Shown: in pieces, positions 44,159-51,985 of the stretch | Layout of the letters: every line of letters begins with the position of its first letter | Numbering within the stretch: position 1 is the stretch's first letter | NCBI RefSeq assembly: GCF_000422705.1 | Contig: NZ_AUGO01000007.1 | Coordinates: 124,001-188,000, forward strand | Length of the DNA stretch: 64,000 nucleotides | Reading direction: 5' to 3' | Source: Flavobacterium soli DSM 19725 | GTDB lineage: Bacteria; Bacteroidota; Bacteroidia; Flavobacteriales; Flavobacteriaceae | Notes under the pieces: model-generated | Told to the model about the DNA's origin: nothing | What the model saw: only the letters and a program-made list of their open reading frames with translations | Databases searched by the model: none | Made by a program: the position numbers and the translations under genes

Positions 44159-44767
44159 ATGCTGATTATTGGAATAGCAGGCGGAACAGGAAGCGGAAAA
44201 ACCACTGTGGTGCAACAAATTATGAATGAATTGCCACAAACCGAAGTGGGAATCATTTCTCAAGATTCCTATTATAAGGAAAACCACAACCTTTCTTATG
44301 ACGAAAGAGCCCTTATCAATTTTGACCATCCAAGAGCGATTGACTTTGAATTATTGGTAAAACATTTGAAGGAATTAAAATCCGGAAACACAATTGATCA
44401 GCCCGTTTATTCTTTTGTAACCCACAACAGAACAGAAGATACAATCGCCACACATCCTCGAAAAGTAATGATTGTAGAAGGAATTTTGATCCTTGCTAAT
44501 CCCGAGCTTCGTGATATGTTCGACATTAAAATATATGTTCATGCCGATTCTGACGAGCGATTAATCCGAAGATTAAAACGTGATATTGCCGAACGTGGTC
44601 GTGATATGGAAGAGGTTTTAAACCGCTACCAAAACACATTGAAACCAATGCATGAGCAATTTATTGAGCCTACAAAAGCTTTCGCCGATATCATCATCCC
44701 GAACGACAAATACAATACCGTTGCAATTGATGTGGTTAGAGCCGTCATCAATCAACGTATTTTATAA
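44159..44767 (+). CDS. udk: Uridine/cytidine kinase
   Basis: A 202-residue kinase that phosphorylates uridine and cytidine in pyrimidine salvage. P-loop GIAGGTGSGKTTVV at residues 4-17; SQDSYYKENHNLSYDERA; VEGILILANPELRDMFD; RRLKRDIAERGRDMEEVL. Complete. First gene of a four-gene run (udk, ftsB-like, mutA, mutB) with gaps of 22, 23 and 2 bp. Confidence 0.96.
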   Translation: MLIIGIAGGTGSGKTTVVQQIMNELPQTEVGIISQDSYYKENHNLSYDERALINFDHPRAIDFELLVKHLKELKSGNTIDQPVYSFVTHNRTEDTIATHPRKVMIVEGILILANPELRDMFDIKIYVHADSDERLIRRLKRDIAERGRDMEEVLNRYQNTLKPMHEQFIEPTKAFADIIIPNDKYNTVAIDVVRAVINQRIL

Positions 44768-44789
44768 TAACTTTTGCTTACTTTTAAAC

Positions 44790-45119
44790 ATGAAGAATCC
44801 AATAAAAAAATTGACCGATAAACATCCTGTGCTTCGTTTTTTGAGCAATAAGTACGTTATTGTTTCGGCATTTTTTATAGTATGGATGCTTTTTCTGGAT
44901 AACTATTCCTATCTGGATCATCGATTGCTTGATAAGGAAATCAATGAATTGGAAGATAACAAAGCCTATTATCAGGAAGAAATAAGAAAAGACAAAAAAA
45001 ACATTAAGACCCTCAAAAATCCTCAACAGATAGAGAAATTCGCCCGAGAAAAATATTATATGAAAAAGGATAGTGAGGATATCTATATTATAGAATACCA
45101 AGGAGATTCTTTGAAGTAA
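44790..45119 (+). CDS. FtsB/DivIC-type septum formation protein
   Basis: A 109-residue bitopic membrane protein starting MKNPIKKLTDKHP at 44790. One membrane helix (about 20-40, YVIVSAFFIVWMLFL), a short coiled coil (DKEINELEDNKAYYQEEIRK) and the conserved tail LKNPQQIEKFAREKYYMKK, which is the hallmark of FtsB/DivIC. It supports assembly of the cell division complex. Unrelated in pathway to its operon neighbours. Confidence 0.93.
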   Translation: MKNPIKKLTDKHPVLRFLSNKYVIVSAFFIVWMLFLDNYSYLDHRLLDKEINELEDNKAYYQEEIRKDKKNIKTLKNPQQIEKFAREKYYMKKDSEDIYIIEYQGDSLK

Positions 45120-45142
45120 TCAGTACTTAAAAAAATAAAAAA

Positions 45143-46513
45143 ATGTCAAACGATTTATTTAGCGATTTTCAACCCGTTTCATCCAAACAGTGGAAACAGC
45201 AAATCCAGTATGAACTAAAAGGTGCTGACTATAATGAAACGCTAGTTTGGGAAAGTTCTGAAGGTATAAAAGTGAAGCCGTTTTACCATAAAGACGAGGA
45301 TCAGAAAAATTTTTCCAACACAAATAGTGCTGCAACTTTTAAAATTTGCCAAAACATTTTTGTGTATGATTTAGAAAAATCTGCCGAAAGAGCTTTGGAA
45401 ACCTTAGACCGTGGTGCCGAAAGTATCCGTTTTACAATTGAAGACGAAACTACCGATGTTGCAAAATTGTTGACTAAACTTCCTTTAGAAAACATAACGG
45501 TTTACTTCAATTTACTGTTTCTTTCAATCGATTTCGTAAAAAAAATTGATGCGATTGCAAAAGATAAAAGCGCTACCATTTTTGTCCAAATCGATGCCGT
45601 TGGGAAACTAGCAAAAGAAGGAAACTGGCACACGAATCTTGAAACTGATTTTGACAGTTTAAATACACTTTCGATTGCCTGCCAAAATATTCATTTTATT
45701 AGTGTTGATGCCAGTTTATACCAAAATGCAGGTGCAAATGCAGTTCAACAAATTGCTTATACTTTGGCTCATGCCAATGAATATTTCAACCGAATAGCTA
45801 CTATTTCAAAACCCATCTTGATTCAGGTTGCCGTAGGAACCAATTACTTTTTTGAAATTGCAAAAATAAGAGCGATTCGATTGTTGTTTAACCTTTTAGC
45901 TAAAGAATACGATCATAATTTAGATTGTCATATTTTGGCGATTCCAACCAAAAGAAACAAAACCTTATACGATTATAACGTCAACATGCTTCGCTCCACT
46001 ACCGAATGCATGAGTGCGATTTTAGGAGGAGCCGATGCTGTTGCTAATTTGCCTTATGACGCTTTGTATCACAAAGACAATGAATTTGGCGACCGAATTG
46101 CTCGAAACCAATTATTGGTTTTAAAACACGAAAGTTATTTCGACAAAGTAAGCAATCCTTCGGATGGAGCCTACTACATCGAAAGCTTAACAGATCAACT
46201 AGCTGAAAAAGCCTTGAATTTATTCAAAGACATTGAAGCGAATGGCGGTTTTATTACCCAACTGATCGAAGGAACCATCCAACGAAAAATTCAGGAAAGT
46301 GCTGCAAAGGAGCAGGAATTATTCGATTCCGGCAAAGAAATTCTATTAGGAACGAATAAATATCCAAATAAAAATGATCGCATGAGTCATGATTTGGAAT
46401 TGTTTCCTTTCGTAAAAACAAAGCCAAGAAAGACATTGGTTTCACCGATTATCGAGAAGAGATTGGCTGAAAAAATGGAGCAGGAACGTTTGGAAACCGA
46501 GAAAGAAAGCTAG
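45143..46513 (+). CDS. mutA: Methylmalonyl-CoA mutase small subunit
   Basis: A 456-residue beta subunit of methylmalonyl-CoA mutase: TIM-barrel domain with [23 protein letters not shown] start, [20 protein letters not shown] and [19 protein letters not shown]. It is shorter than actinobacterial MutA and lacks a B12-binding domain, as usual in Bacteroidota. It pairs with MutB, whose gene starts 2 bp later. The enzyme interconverts succinyl-CoA and methylmalonyl-CoA. No meaB/mce gene is in the window. Confidence 0.95.
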   Translation: MSNDLFSDFQPVSSKQWKQQIQYELKGADYNETLVWESSEGIKVKPFYHKDEDQKNFSNTNSAATFKICQNIFVYDLEKSAERALETLDRGAESIRFTIEDETTDVAKLLTKLPLENITVYFNLLFLSIDFVKKIDAIAKDKSATIFVQIDAVGKLAKEGNWHTNLETDFDSLNTLSIACQNIHFISVDASLYQNAGANAVQQIAYTLAHANEYFNRIATISKPILIQVAVGTNYFFEIAKIRAIRLLFNLLAKEYDHNLDCHILAIPTKRNKTLYDYNVNMLRSTTECMSAILGGADAVANLPYDALYHKDNEFGDRIARNQLLVLKHESYFDKVSNPSDGAYYIESLTDQLAEKALNLFKDIEANGGFITQLIEGTIQRKIQESAAKEQELFDSGKEILLGTNKYPNKNDRMSHDLELFPFVKTKPRKTLVSPIIEKRLAEKMEQERLETEKES

Positions 46514-46515
46514 TC

Positions 46516-48645
46516 ATGAAAAGAAAAGACATTCAACATATAAAATTAGAAAACTCCAAAGAGCAAAAAGCAAATTCCAATAACTTGGAACAAAATTTTG
46601 TTACCGCTGAAGGAATCGAACTAAAATCAACTTATTCCAAAGAGGATATTGAAGGTTTAGAACATCTTGAATTTGGAGCTGGCTTTGCGCCAAATTTACG
46701 TGGTCCGTATGCAACCATGTACGTTCGTCGTCCTTGGACGGTTCGTCAATATGCAGGATTTTCAACCGCCGAAGAAAGTAATGCTTTCTACAGAAGAAAT
46801 CTTGCCGCAGGACAAAAAGGACTTTCCATAGCATTCGATTTGCCAACCCACAGAGGGTATGATTCTGATCACGAACGCGTGGTGGGAGATGTAGGAAAAG
46901 CAGGAGTTGCCATTGATTCGGTGGAAGACATGAAAGTTTTATTCGACCAAATTCCATTGGATGAAATGTCGGTTTCGATGACGATGAACGGTGCCGTTTT
47001 GCCTATTATGGCATTTTATATCGTAGCCGCTGAAGAGCAAGGCGTGAAACCTGAGTTGCTTTCGGGAACGATCCAAAACGATATTTTGAAGGAATTCATG
47101 GTTCGAAATACGTATATCTATCCTCCTACTCCTTCGATGAAAATCATTGCTGATATCTTTGATTTTACCAGCAAGAAAATGCCAAAATTCAACTCGATTT
47201 CTATTTCGGGCTATCACATGCAAGAAGCCGGAGCAACCGCCGATATTGAATTGGCCTATACTTTAGCTGATGGTCTGGAATACATCCGAACGGGACTTGC
47301 CGCCGGAATGAAAATTGATGAGTTCGCTCCTCGACTTTCCTTCTTTTGGGCTATTGGGATGAATCATTTTATGGAAATTGCCAAGATGAGAGCCGGACGA
47401 ATGATTTGGGCAAAATTGGTCAAACAATTCAACCCAAAAGATGATAAATCGCTTGCTTTGAGAACCCATTGCCAGACTTCTGGTTGGAGTTTGACCGAGC
47501 AAGATCCTTTTAATAATGTAGCCCGAACCACAATTGAAGCCTTGGCTGCTGCTTTTGGAGGCACACAATCCTTACATACAAATGCCTTAGACGAAGCCAT
47601 CGCTTTGCCTACGGATTTCTCTGCACGAATTGCCCGTAATACTCAGATTTTCCTTCAGGAAGAAACCAAGATTACCAAGACGGTCGATCCTTGGGCAGGA
47701 AGTTTTTATATCGAAAGCCTTACGGCAGAAATAGCCGAAAAAGCTTGGGAACTGATTCTTGAAGTAGAGGAATTAGGCGGTATGACTAAAGCTATTGAAG
47801 CTGGAATTCCGAAGATGAGAATCGAGGAAGCTGCAGCGAGAAAGCAAGCCAGAATCGATAGTAGTCAGGATGTGATTGTTGGGGTCAACAAATACCGTTT
47901 GGAAAAAGAAGATCCATTGCATATTTTGGATGTTGACAACCAGATGGTGCGTCGTCAGCAAATTGAACGATTGGAAGAAATAAAAGCTTCCCGTGACAAC
48001 GAAAAAGTAAAAAAGAACTTGAATGAATTGACCGAAGCCGCCAAGACCGGACAAGGCAATTTATTGGAAATAGCAGTGAATGCCGCTCGAAATCGTGCTA
48101 CTTTAGGCGAAATCAGTGATGCATTGGAACTGGTTTTTGGACGATACAAAGCACAAATTAAATCTTTTAGTGGCGTGTATAGCAAAGAAATTAAAGACGA
48201 CAAGAGTTTTGAATTGGCGAAGCAAAAAGCCGATCAATTCGCCAAGCAAGAAGGCCGTCGACCGAGGATTATGATTGCCAAAATGGGACAAGATGGTCAC
48301 GACCGTGGGGCAAAAGTAGTAGCAACAGGTTATGCCGATGTAGGTTTTGACGTGGATATAGGTCCGCTTTTTCAAACGCCTGCCGAAGCTGCGAAGCAAG
48401 CGGTGGAAAACGACGTGCATATTTTAGGTGTTTCTTCACTTGCTGCTGGACACAAAACTTTAGTGCCTCAAGTAATTGAAGAACTTAAAAAATATGGTCG
48501 TGAAGATATTATGGTCATTGTAGGTGGTGTTATTCCAGCACAAGATTATCAGTATTTGTTTGATGCTGGAGCGGTTGCCGTTTTTGGTCCTGGGACTAAG
48601 ATTAGTGAGGCTGCGATTACGATTTTGGATGTGCTTTTGGATTAG
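46516..48645 (+). CDS. mutB: Methylmalonyl-CoA mutase large (catalytic) subunit
   Basis: A 709-residue B12-dependent mutase. Substrate barrel: [58 protein letters not shown]. The C-terminal cobalamin-binding domain (about 575-709) has the base-off motif [20 protein letters not shown], with the cobalt-ligating His near residue 594, and [14 protein letters not shown] / GGVIPAQDY. Complete; followed by a terminator hairpin. Confidence 0.97.
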   Translation: MKRKDIQHIKLENSKEQKANSNNLEQNFVTAEGIELKSTYSKEDIEGLEHLEFGAGFAPNLRGPYATMYVRRPWTVRQYAGFSTAEESNAFYRRNLAAGQKGLSIAFDLPTHRGYDSDHERVVGDVGKAGVAIDSVEDMKVLFDQIPLDEMSVSMTMNGAVLPIMAFYIVAAEEQGVKPELLSGTIQNDILKEFMVRNTYIYPPTPSMKIIADIFDFTSKKMPKFNSISISGYHMQEAGATADIELAYTLADGLEYIRTGLAAGMKIDEFAPRLSFFWAIGMNHFMEIAKMRAGRMIWAKLVKQFNPKDDKSLALRTHCQTSGWSLTEQDPFNNVARTTIEALAAAFGGTQSLHTNALDEAIALPTDFSARIARNTQIFLQEETKITKTVDPWAGSFYIESLTAEIAEKAWELILEVEELGGMTKAIEAGIPKMRIEEAAARKQARIDSSQDVIVGVNKYRLEKEDPLHILDVDNQMVRRQQIERLEEIKASRDNEKVKKNLNELTEAAKTGQGNLLEIAVNAARNRATLGEISDALELVFGRYKAQIKSFSGVYSKEIKDDKSFELAKQKADQFAKQEGRRPRIMIAKMGQDGHDRGAKVVATGYADVGFDVDIGPLFQTPAEAAKQAVENDVHILGVSSLAAGHKTLVPQVIEELKKYGREDIMVIVGGVIPAQDYQYLFDAGAVAVFGPGTKISEAAITILDVLLD

Positions 48646-48667
48646 GCCTATACCGTAAATTTTACTG

Positions 48668-48724
48668 AATCTTAATTTCTTAATGGTTTAATTTTAAACA
48701 TTAAGAAGTTAAGATTTTTTTTTG
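48668..48724 (+). terminator. Terminator of mutAB operon (repeat-type sequence)
   Basis: AATCTTAATTTCTTAATG / CATTAAGAAGTTAAGATT arms (one mismatch) and a T run. The right arm CATTAAGAAGTTAAG also occurs twice at 57.5-57.7 kb. Confidence 0.75.
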
Positions 48725-48755
48725 AACTTATTAAGAAGTCAAATAATTTTTAAAA

Positions 48756-48783
48756 AGCCCTGATAGTATAAACCGTCAGGGCT
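48756..48783 (-). terminator. Terminator of rtcB-prfH-TPR run
   Basis: AGCCCTGA / TCAGGGCT hairpin with T-rich minus-strand continuation. Confidence 0.75.
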
Positions 48784-48791
48784 AATAAAAA

Positions 48792-49322
48792 TCACTTCTT
48801 CTTCCCCTTTCCATCATCCGATTTTTTGGCCTTCTTCTTGTCTGAAAGCAATTCCTTTTTAGCCTTCAACCGTTTCTCCACCTCATCCGTTTCATAGGTT
48901 TCGTTGGAAAAAGTAGAAAGTTTGACTTCTTTTAAAAGCTTTAAGGCCTTTTTAAGTTCATTGGTTCTTTCTAACAAAAGTACTTTTTTAAGCAGGATTT
49001 CGGCTTTGTTGATACCTTTGATGGTCAATGCAAAATCAATCAGCTTTGTTGCTTCTTCATAATCTTCATTCAAAAGCAAGGTTTGGATATAAGGTGCATA
49101 TACCGAAAGCGAATGGATATTGACACCCAAAGCTTCTTGAAAATACTGCTTTGCGGTTTCATAATCCGAAAGTTGCTCGGCATAAACTCGCCCATACAAA
49201 CTCAAAGCCATTGTGTTCTTTGCATCATACGACAAGGCATAATCTAGGGATTCTATTGTACCTTCCAACCAATATGGATAATTATCCAAGGCTTGAAAAG
49301 TATATTTATCTACTGTTTTCAT
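48792..49322 (-). CDS. TPR-repeat protein
   Basis: A 176-residue cytoplasmic protein with TPR-like helical pairs: TIESLDYALSYDAKNTMALSLYGRVYAEQ, YETAKQYFQEALGVNIHSL, NEDYEEATKLIDFALTIKG. The C-terminus is very Lys-rich (SDKKKAKKSDDGKGKKK). It is on the same strand 48 bp after prfH, possibly part of the rtcB-prfH run, though a link to ribosome repair is only positional. Confidence 0.8.
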   Translation of the reverse strand: MKTVDKYTFQALDNYPYWLEGTIESLDYALSYDAKNTMALSLYGRVYAEQLSDYETAKQYFQEALGVNIHSLSVYAPYIQTLLLNEDYEEATKLIDFALTIKGINKAEILLKKVLLLERTNELKKALKLLKEVKLSTFSNETYETDEVEKRLKAKKELLSDKKKAKKSDDGKGKKK

Positions 49323-49370
49323 GTTATTGATTTAAAAATTAAAAGAGTGAAAGATTGAAAGATTCCAATC

Positions 49371-50060
49371 CTAATCTCTATCATAATCCAATTGTTGCTT
49401 TAATTTTTGTCGTTCGGACTTATAGCCTTTCTCGACTTTTTGCTTTTTAAAATCGGAACCTGTAAACGTTCTCGTCGGGTTGCCTCGCTCCACATTCAAC
49501 TGGTTTTCCCATTGGCGGCTGACTTGCTGTTTCAAGGCTTCGAATTCGAAACCTTTTATTTTTTCGAGTAGCCGTTCGGTAGCCAGTTTTTTATTCTGAT
49601 GTTGGGAACGTGAATCCATTGCTACGGTACTCAAACCTGTTGGCCCATGTGTGGCCCGAATTGCTGAACTCACTTTGTTCACATGTTGTCCTCCCGCTCC
49701 AGAGCTTCGCATCGCCTGGTAGTGAATGTCCTTTTCAGAAGCCTTCGGCATTTGCAACTGGTCCATTTCAAAGACACCAATAAACCAGTTTTTACGTTTG
49801 TGGAATTTCCTGAAACTGCTTTTCCCGATCCATTGGATGGTTCCTGTCCAAGAAGTTACGAATGCGTCAATTGATTTTCCTTTTAAGGCAACCAAAGCCG
49901 ACTCCACAGTTCCGTTCTCGCTACCGGCTTCGCGTTGCAAAACCGTTGCTTGAATTTGCTGGTCTGCTGCTTCGTCAAGTATTTTTTTAAGCACTTGGGC
50001 AACCACCCAAGTGCATTCCGCAGGACCTCTTCCTGCTGTTATTTGTATTATTTTTTCCAT
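49371..50060 (-). CDS. prfH: Peptide chain release factor H
   Basis: A 229-residue class I release-factor homolog of the RF-H type: the GGQ peptidyl-hydrolysis motif in SSGAGGQHVNKVSS near residue 120 and the basic tail FKKQKVEKGYKSERQ, with no full codon-recognition domain. Starts MEKIIQITAGRGPAEC at 50060, 13 bp after rtcB stops. RF-H proteins are known to release peptides from ribosomes whose 16S rRNA has been cut in the decoding centre, so that RtcB2 can reseal the break. The pairing here fits that role. Confidence 0.94.
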   Translation of the reverse strand: MEKIIQITAGRGPAECTWVVAQVLKKILDEAADQQIQATVLQREAGSENGTVESALVALKGKSIDAFVTSWTGTIQWIGKSSFRKFHKRKNWFIGVFEMDQLQMPKASEKDIHYQAMRSSGAGGQHVNKVSSAIRATHGPTGLSTVAMDSRSQHQNKKLATERLLEKIKGFEFEALKQQVSRQWENQLNVERGNPTRTFTGSDFKKQKVEKGYKSERQKLKQQLDYDRD

Positions 50061-50073
50061 TTTGTTACATTTT

Positions 50074-51465
50074 CTATCTGTCCATTCGGACAATTTTTGG
50101 GGTAAAAGTTCCTAAAACCGTTACCAATTCTTCCTGCAACGCCATCACTTTATGAATGTCCTTGTAGGCCATCGGTGCTTCATCAACACCACCACCAATC
50201 AAGTGTACTTCATGGTCTTTGAGTACTTTTTTGATTTCGCTTGGCGTAAACGTACTCTTGCACTTGGCCCTAGAGAACAATCTTCCCGCTCCGTGTGAAG
50301 CTGAATTCAGCGATGCTGCGTTTCCTTTTCCCATTACAATAAAACCTGGAGCCGTCATCGAACCAGGAATAATTCCCAATTGGCCTTGATGAGCCGGAGT
50401 CGCACCTTTCCTATGGACGATGCATTCCTTGCCATCCACCATTTCCTTCCAAGCAAAATTGTGATGGTTTTCAATCGTTACTACAATTCGCTTTCCGATG
50501 GCTTTTGCCACTCTTCGGTGGATATCGTCGTGGCATGCCTTTGCATAATCACCCGCCAAGTTTATCGCCAGCCAATATTCCTGACCGTCGTGTGTGTTCA
50601 AATCGAGCCAAGCCAAATGCTGTACATTTCGTGGCAACGGACATTGTTTCGTTGCCAAATATGTATAATGTTTCGCAATATTGGCACCCAAACCTCTCGA
50701 ACCACTGTGCGACAAAATGCAGAAATAATTCCCAGGTTCTAATTTCCATTCTTTCAATGGAGCGTCCAATTGCACGGTTCCGAATTCAACAAAGTGATTC
50801 CCACCGCCCGAAGTTCCCAATTGCTTGTAAGCTTTTGGCAACAAACTTTTCAAGAGCGGAATATCCTGAAATTCAGACCTGCTGAATACCTCGTGATCTG
50901 CTTTTATGGCGTGGGTTTCGGTCATGCCGAATTTCGTATGGTCCTTTAAAATCGCCTGCAACTGATGGTCTTTTCCTTTCAGATAGGACGCTGGCAAATC
51001 GAAAATAGACAAGCTCATTCGGCATCCGATATCCACTCCAACACCATACGGAATTACCGCATTGTCTGTCGCAAGTACACCGCCAATCGGCAAACCATAA
51101 CCCGAATGTGAATCGGGCATCAAGGCTCCGGCTACTGAAATGGGCAGTTTCAAGGCATCATACAATTGAAACTTAGCCTGCTGATCGATTTCGTTTTCAC
51201 CAAAAATCGAGAACGGAGCTCGCGTTGTTTTCATCTGATGCATTCGCACTTCAACGGGTTTTATCAAACCCTCGGCTACCTTGCCCCATGTTCCGTGACC
51301 TTCAAATTTTTCAGGATAAAGCAAAACTTCTTTAGCCTCAGTTAGTATAGCTTCTTTTTTTTCTCTTTTTCTATACCTGTTAATTTGCCCTAAGGCAATA
51401 TTGATTGCATTATTTTTTGGAAAGCCCAATTTGATCAGGTCTTTTCCGGATAATTTATTTCCCAT
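50074..51465 (-). CDS. rtcB: RNA-splicing ligase RtcB (RtcB2-type, paired with PrfH)
   Basis: A 463-residue RtcB ligase starting MGNKLSGKDLIKLGF at 51465; an in-frame ATG at 51537 would add 24 residues lacking family likeness. Metal/guanylate motifs: VGVDIGCRMS (Cys ligand), GGGNHFVEF, HSGSRGLG, HRKGATPAHQGQ, and NSASHGAGRLFSR with the guanylated His. RtcB joins 2',3'-cyclic phosphate to 5'-OH ends using GTP. The partner is prfH downstream; upstream is a terminator and a 27-codon ORF that could control it. Confidence 0.95.
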   Translation of the reverse strand: MGNKLSGKDLIKLGFPKNNAINIALGQINRYRKREKKEAILTEAKEVLLYPEKFEGHGTWGKVAEGLIKPVEVRMHQMKTTRAPFSIFGENEIDQQAKFQLYDALKLPISVAGALMPDSHSGYGLPIGGVLATDNAVIPYGVGVDIGCRMSLSIFDLPASYLKGKDHQLQAILKDHTKFGMTETHAIKADHEVFSRSEFQDIPLLKSLLPKAYKQLGTSGGGNHFVEFGTVQLDAPLKEWKLEPGNYFCILSHSGSRGLGANIAKHYTYLATKQCPLPRNVQHLAWLDLNTHDGQEYWLAINLAGDYAKACHDDIHRRVAKAIGKRIVVTIENHHNFAWKEMVDGKECIVHRKGATPAHQGQLGIIPGSMTAPGFIVMGKGNAASLNSASHGAGRLFSRAKCKSTFTPSEIKKVLKDHEVHLIGGGVDEAPMAYKDIHKVMALQEELVTVLGTFTPKIVRMDR

Positions 51466-51597
51466 AAATTGTTTAAAATCTTTTTGTTTTTGTGCGGGAT
51501 ATTTTAAATCATCAGAAATAAAATAACCGCATAGCATTTCATCCCGTTAGGGATAAATAAAAGAGCAGTTTTCGGGAATTTTTTGAAGTGTCTAGAA

Positions 51598-51636
51598 TAA
51601 AAAAAGCCCGAACTAAATGTCTTCGGGCTTTTTCAT
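51598..51636 (-). terminator. Intrinsic terminator between short ORF and rtcB
   Basis: AAAAAGCCCGAA / TTCGGGCTTTTT perfect 12-bp arms (51601-51612, 51622-51633) with T runs on both strands. In the minus direction it lies 23 bp after the short ORF and about 135 bp before rtcB, so it is either the end of a small gene or an attenuator. Confidence 0.85.
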
Positions 51637-51655
51637 ATTTTATAAAATTGAATTT

Positions 51656-51739
51656 CTAAGATTGAAATAAGCCACGAAGCAATACCGCACCCAATCCTGT
51701 TGGTGTGAAGTCCTGTGAGAATGATTTGAATACAAACAT
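51656..51739 (-). CDS. Short ORF / possible leader peptide (27 aa) upstream of rtcB
   Basis: A 27-codon ORF, beginning MFVFKSFSQDFTPTGLGA and ending LLRGLFQS. It has ATG start and TAG stop, a TAAATTTG -7 box 68 bp upstream, and is followed closely by a strong intrinsic terminator and then rtcB. The ORF-hairpin-gene order resembles leader-peptide attenuators. I do not recognise the peptide; it could instead be an independent small protein gene. Coding potential is inferred from position and structure only. Confidence 0.45.
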   Translation of the reverse strand: MFVFKSFSQDFTPTGLGAVLLRGLFQS

Positions 51740-51806
51740 TTTTCTTCGTTTTTAAAAGGTTATTATTTTTTCGTGTGCAAATATTTGATTTTATTTTTTT
51801 AATATG

Positions 51807-51836
51807 CAAATTTATTTTTTAAAATAAATAATGAAA
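51807..51836 (-). promoter_or_regulatory. Putative promoter for short ORF / rtcB
   Basis: On the minus strand TTTC (51833-51836), 18-bp spacer, TAAATTTG (51807-51814). No comparable box was found between the terminator and rtcB. Confidence 0.45.
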
Positions 51837-51985
51837 CATCTTGATAATTTAAGGATACAAAAAATATTTAGGCCCAGAATATCAATATAATTATATGTTT
51901 TGCATTAATTTATAAGATAATTAAGATTTTTTTTACTGAAAATATTCATTAATTGATTAAGTTTACATTCCGTAATTTTTTTCCT

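Noticed and set aside
45120..45142. Cobalamin riboswitch before mutA
   Set aside because: The gap to the preceding gene is only 23 bp and has no structure.
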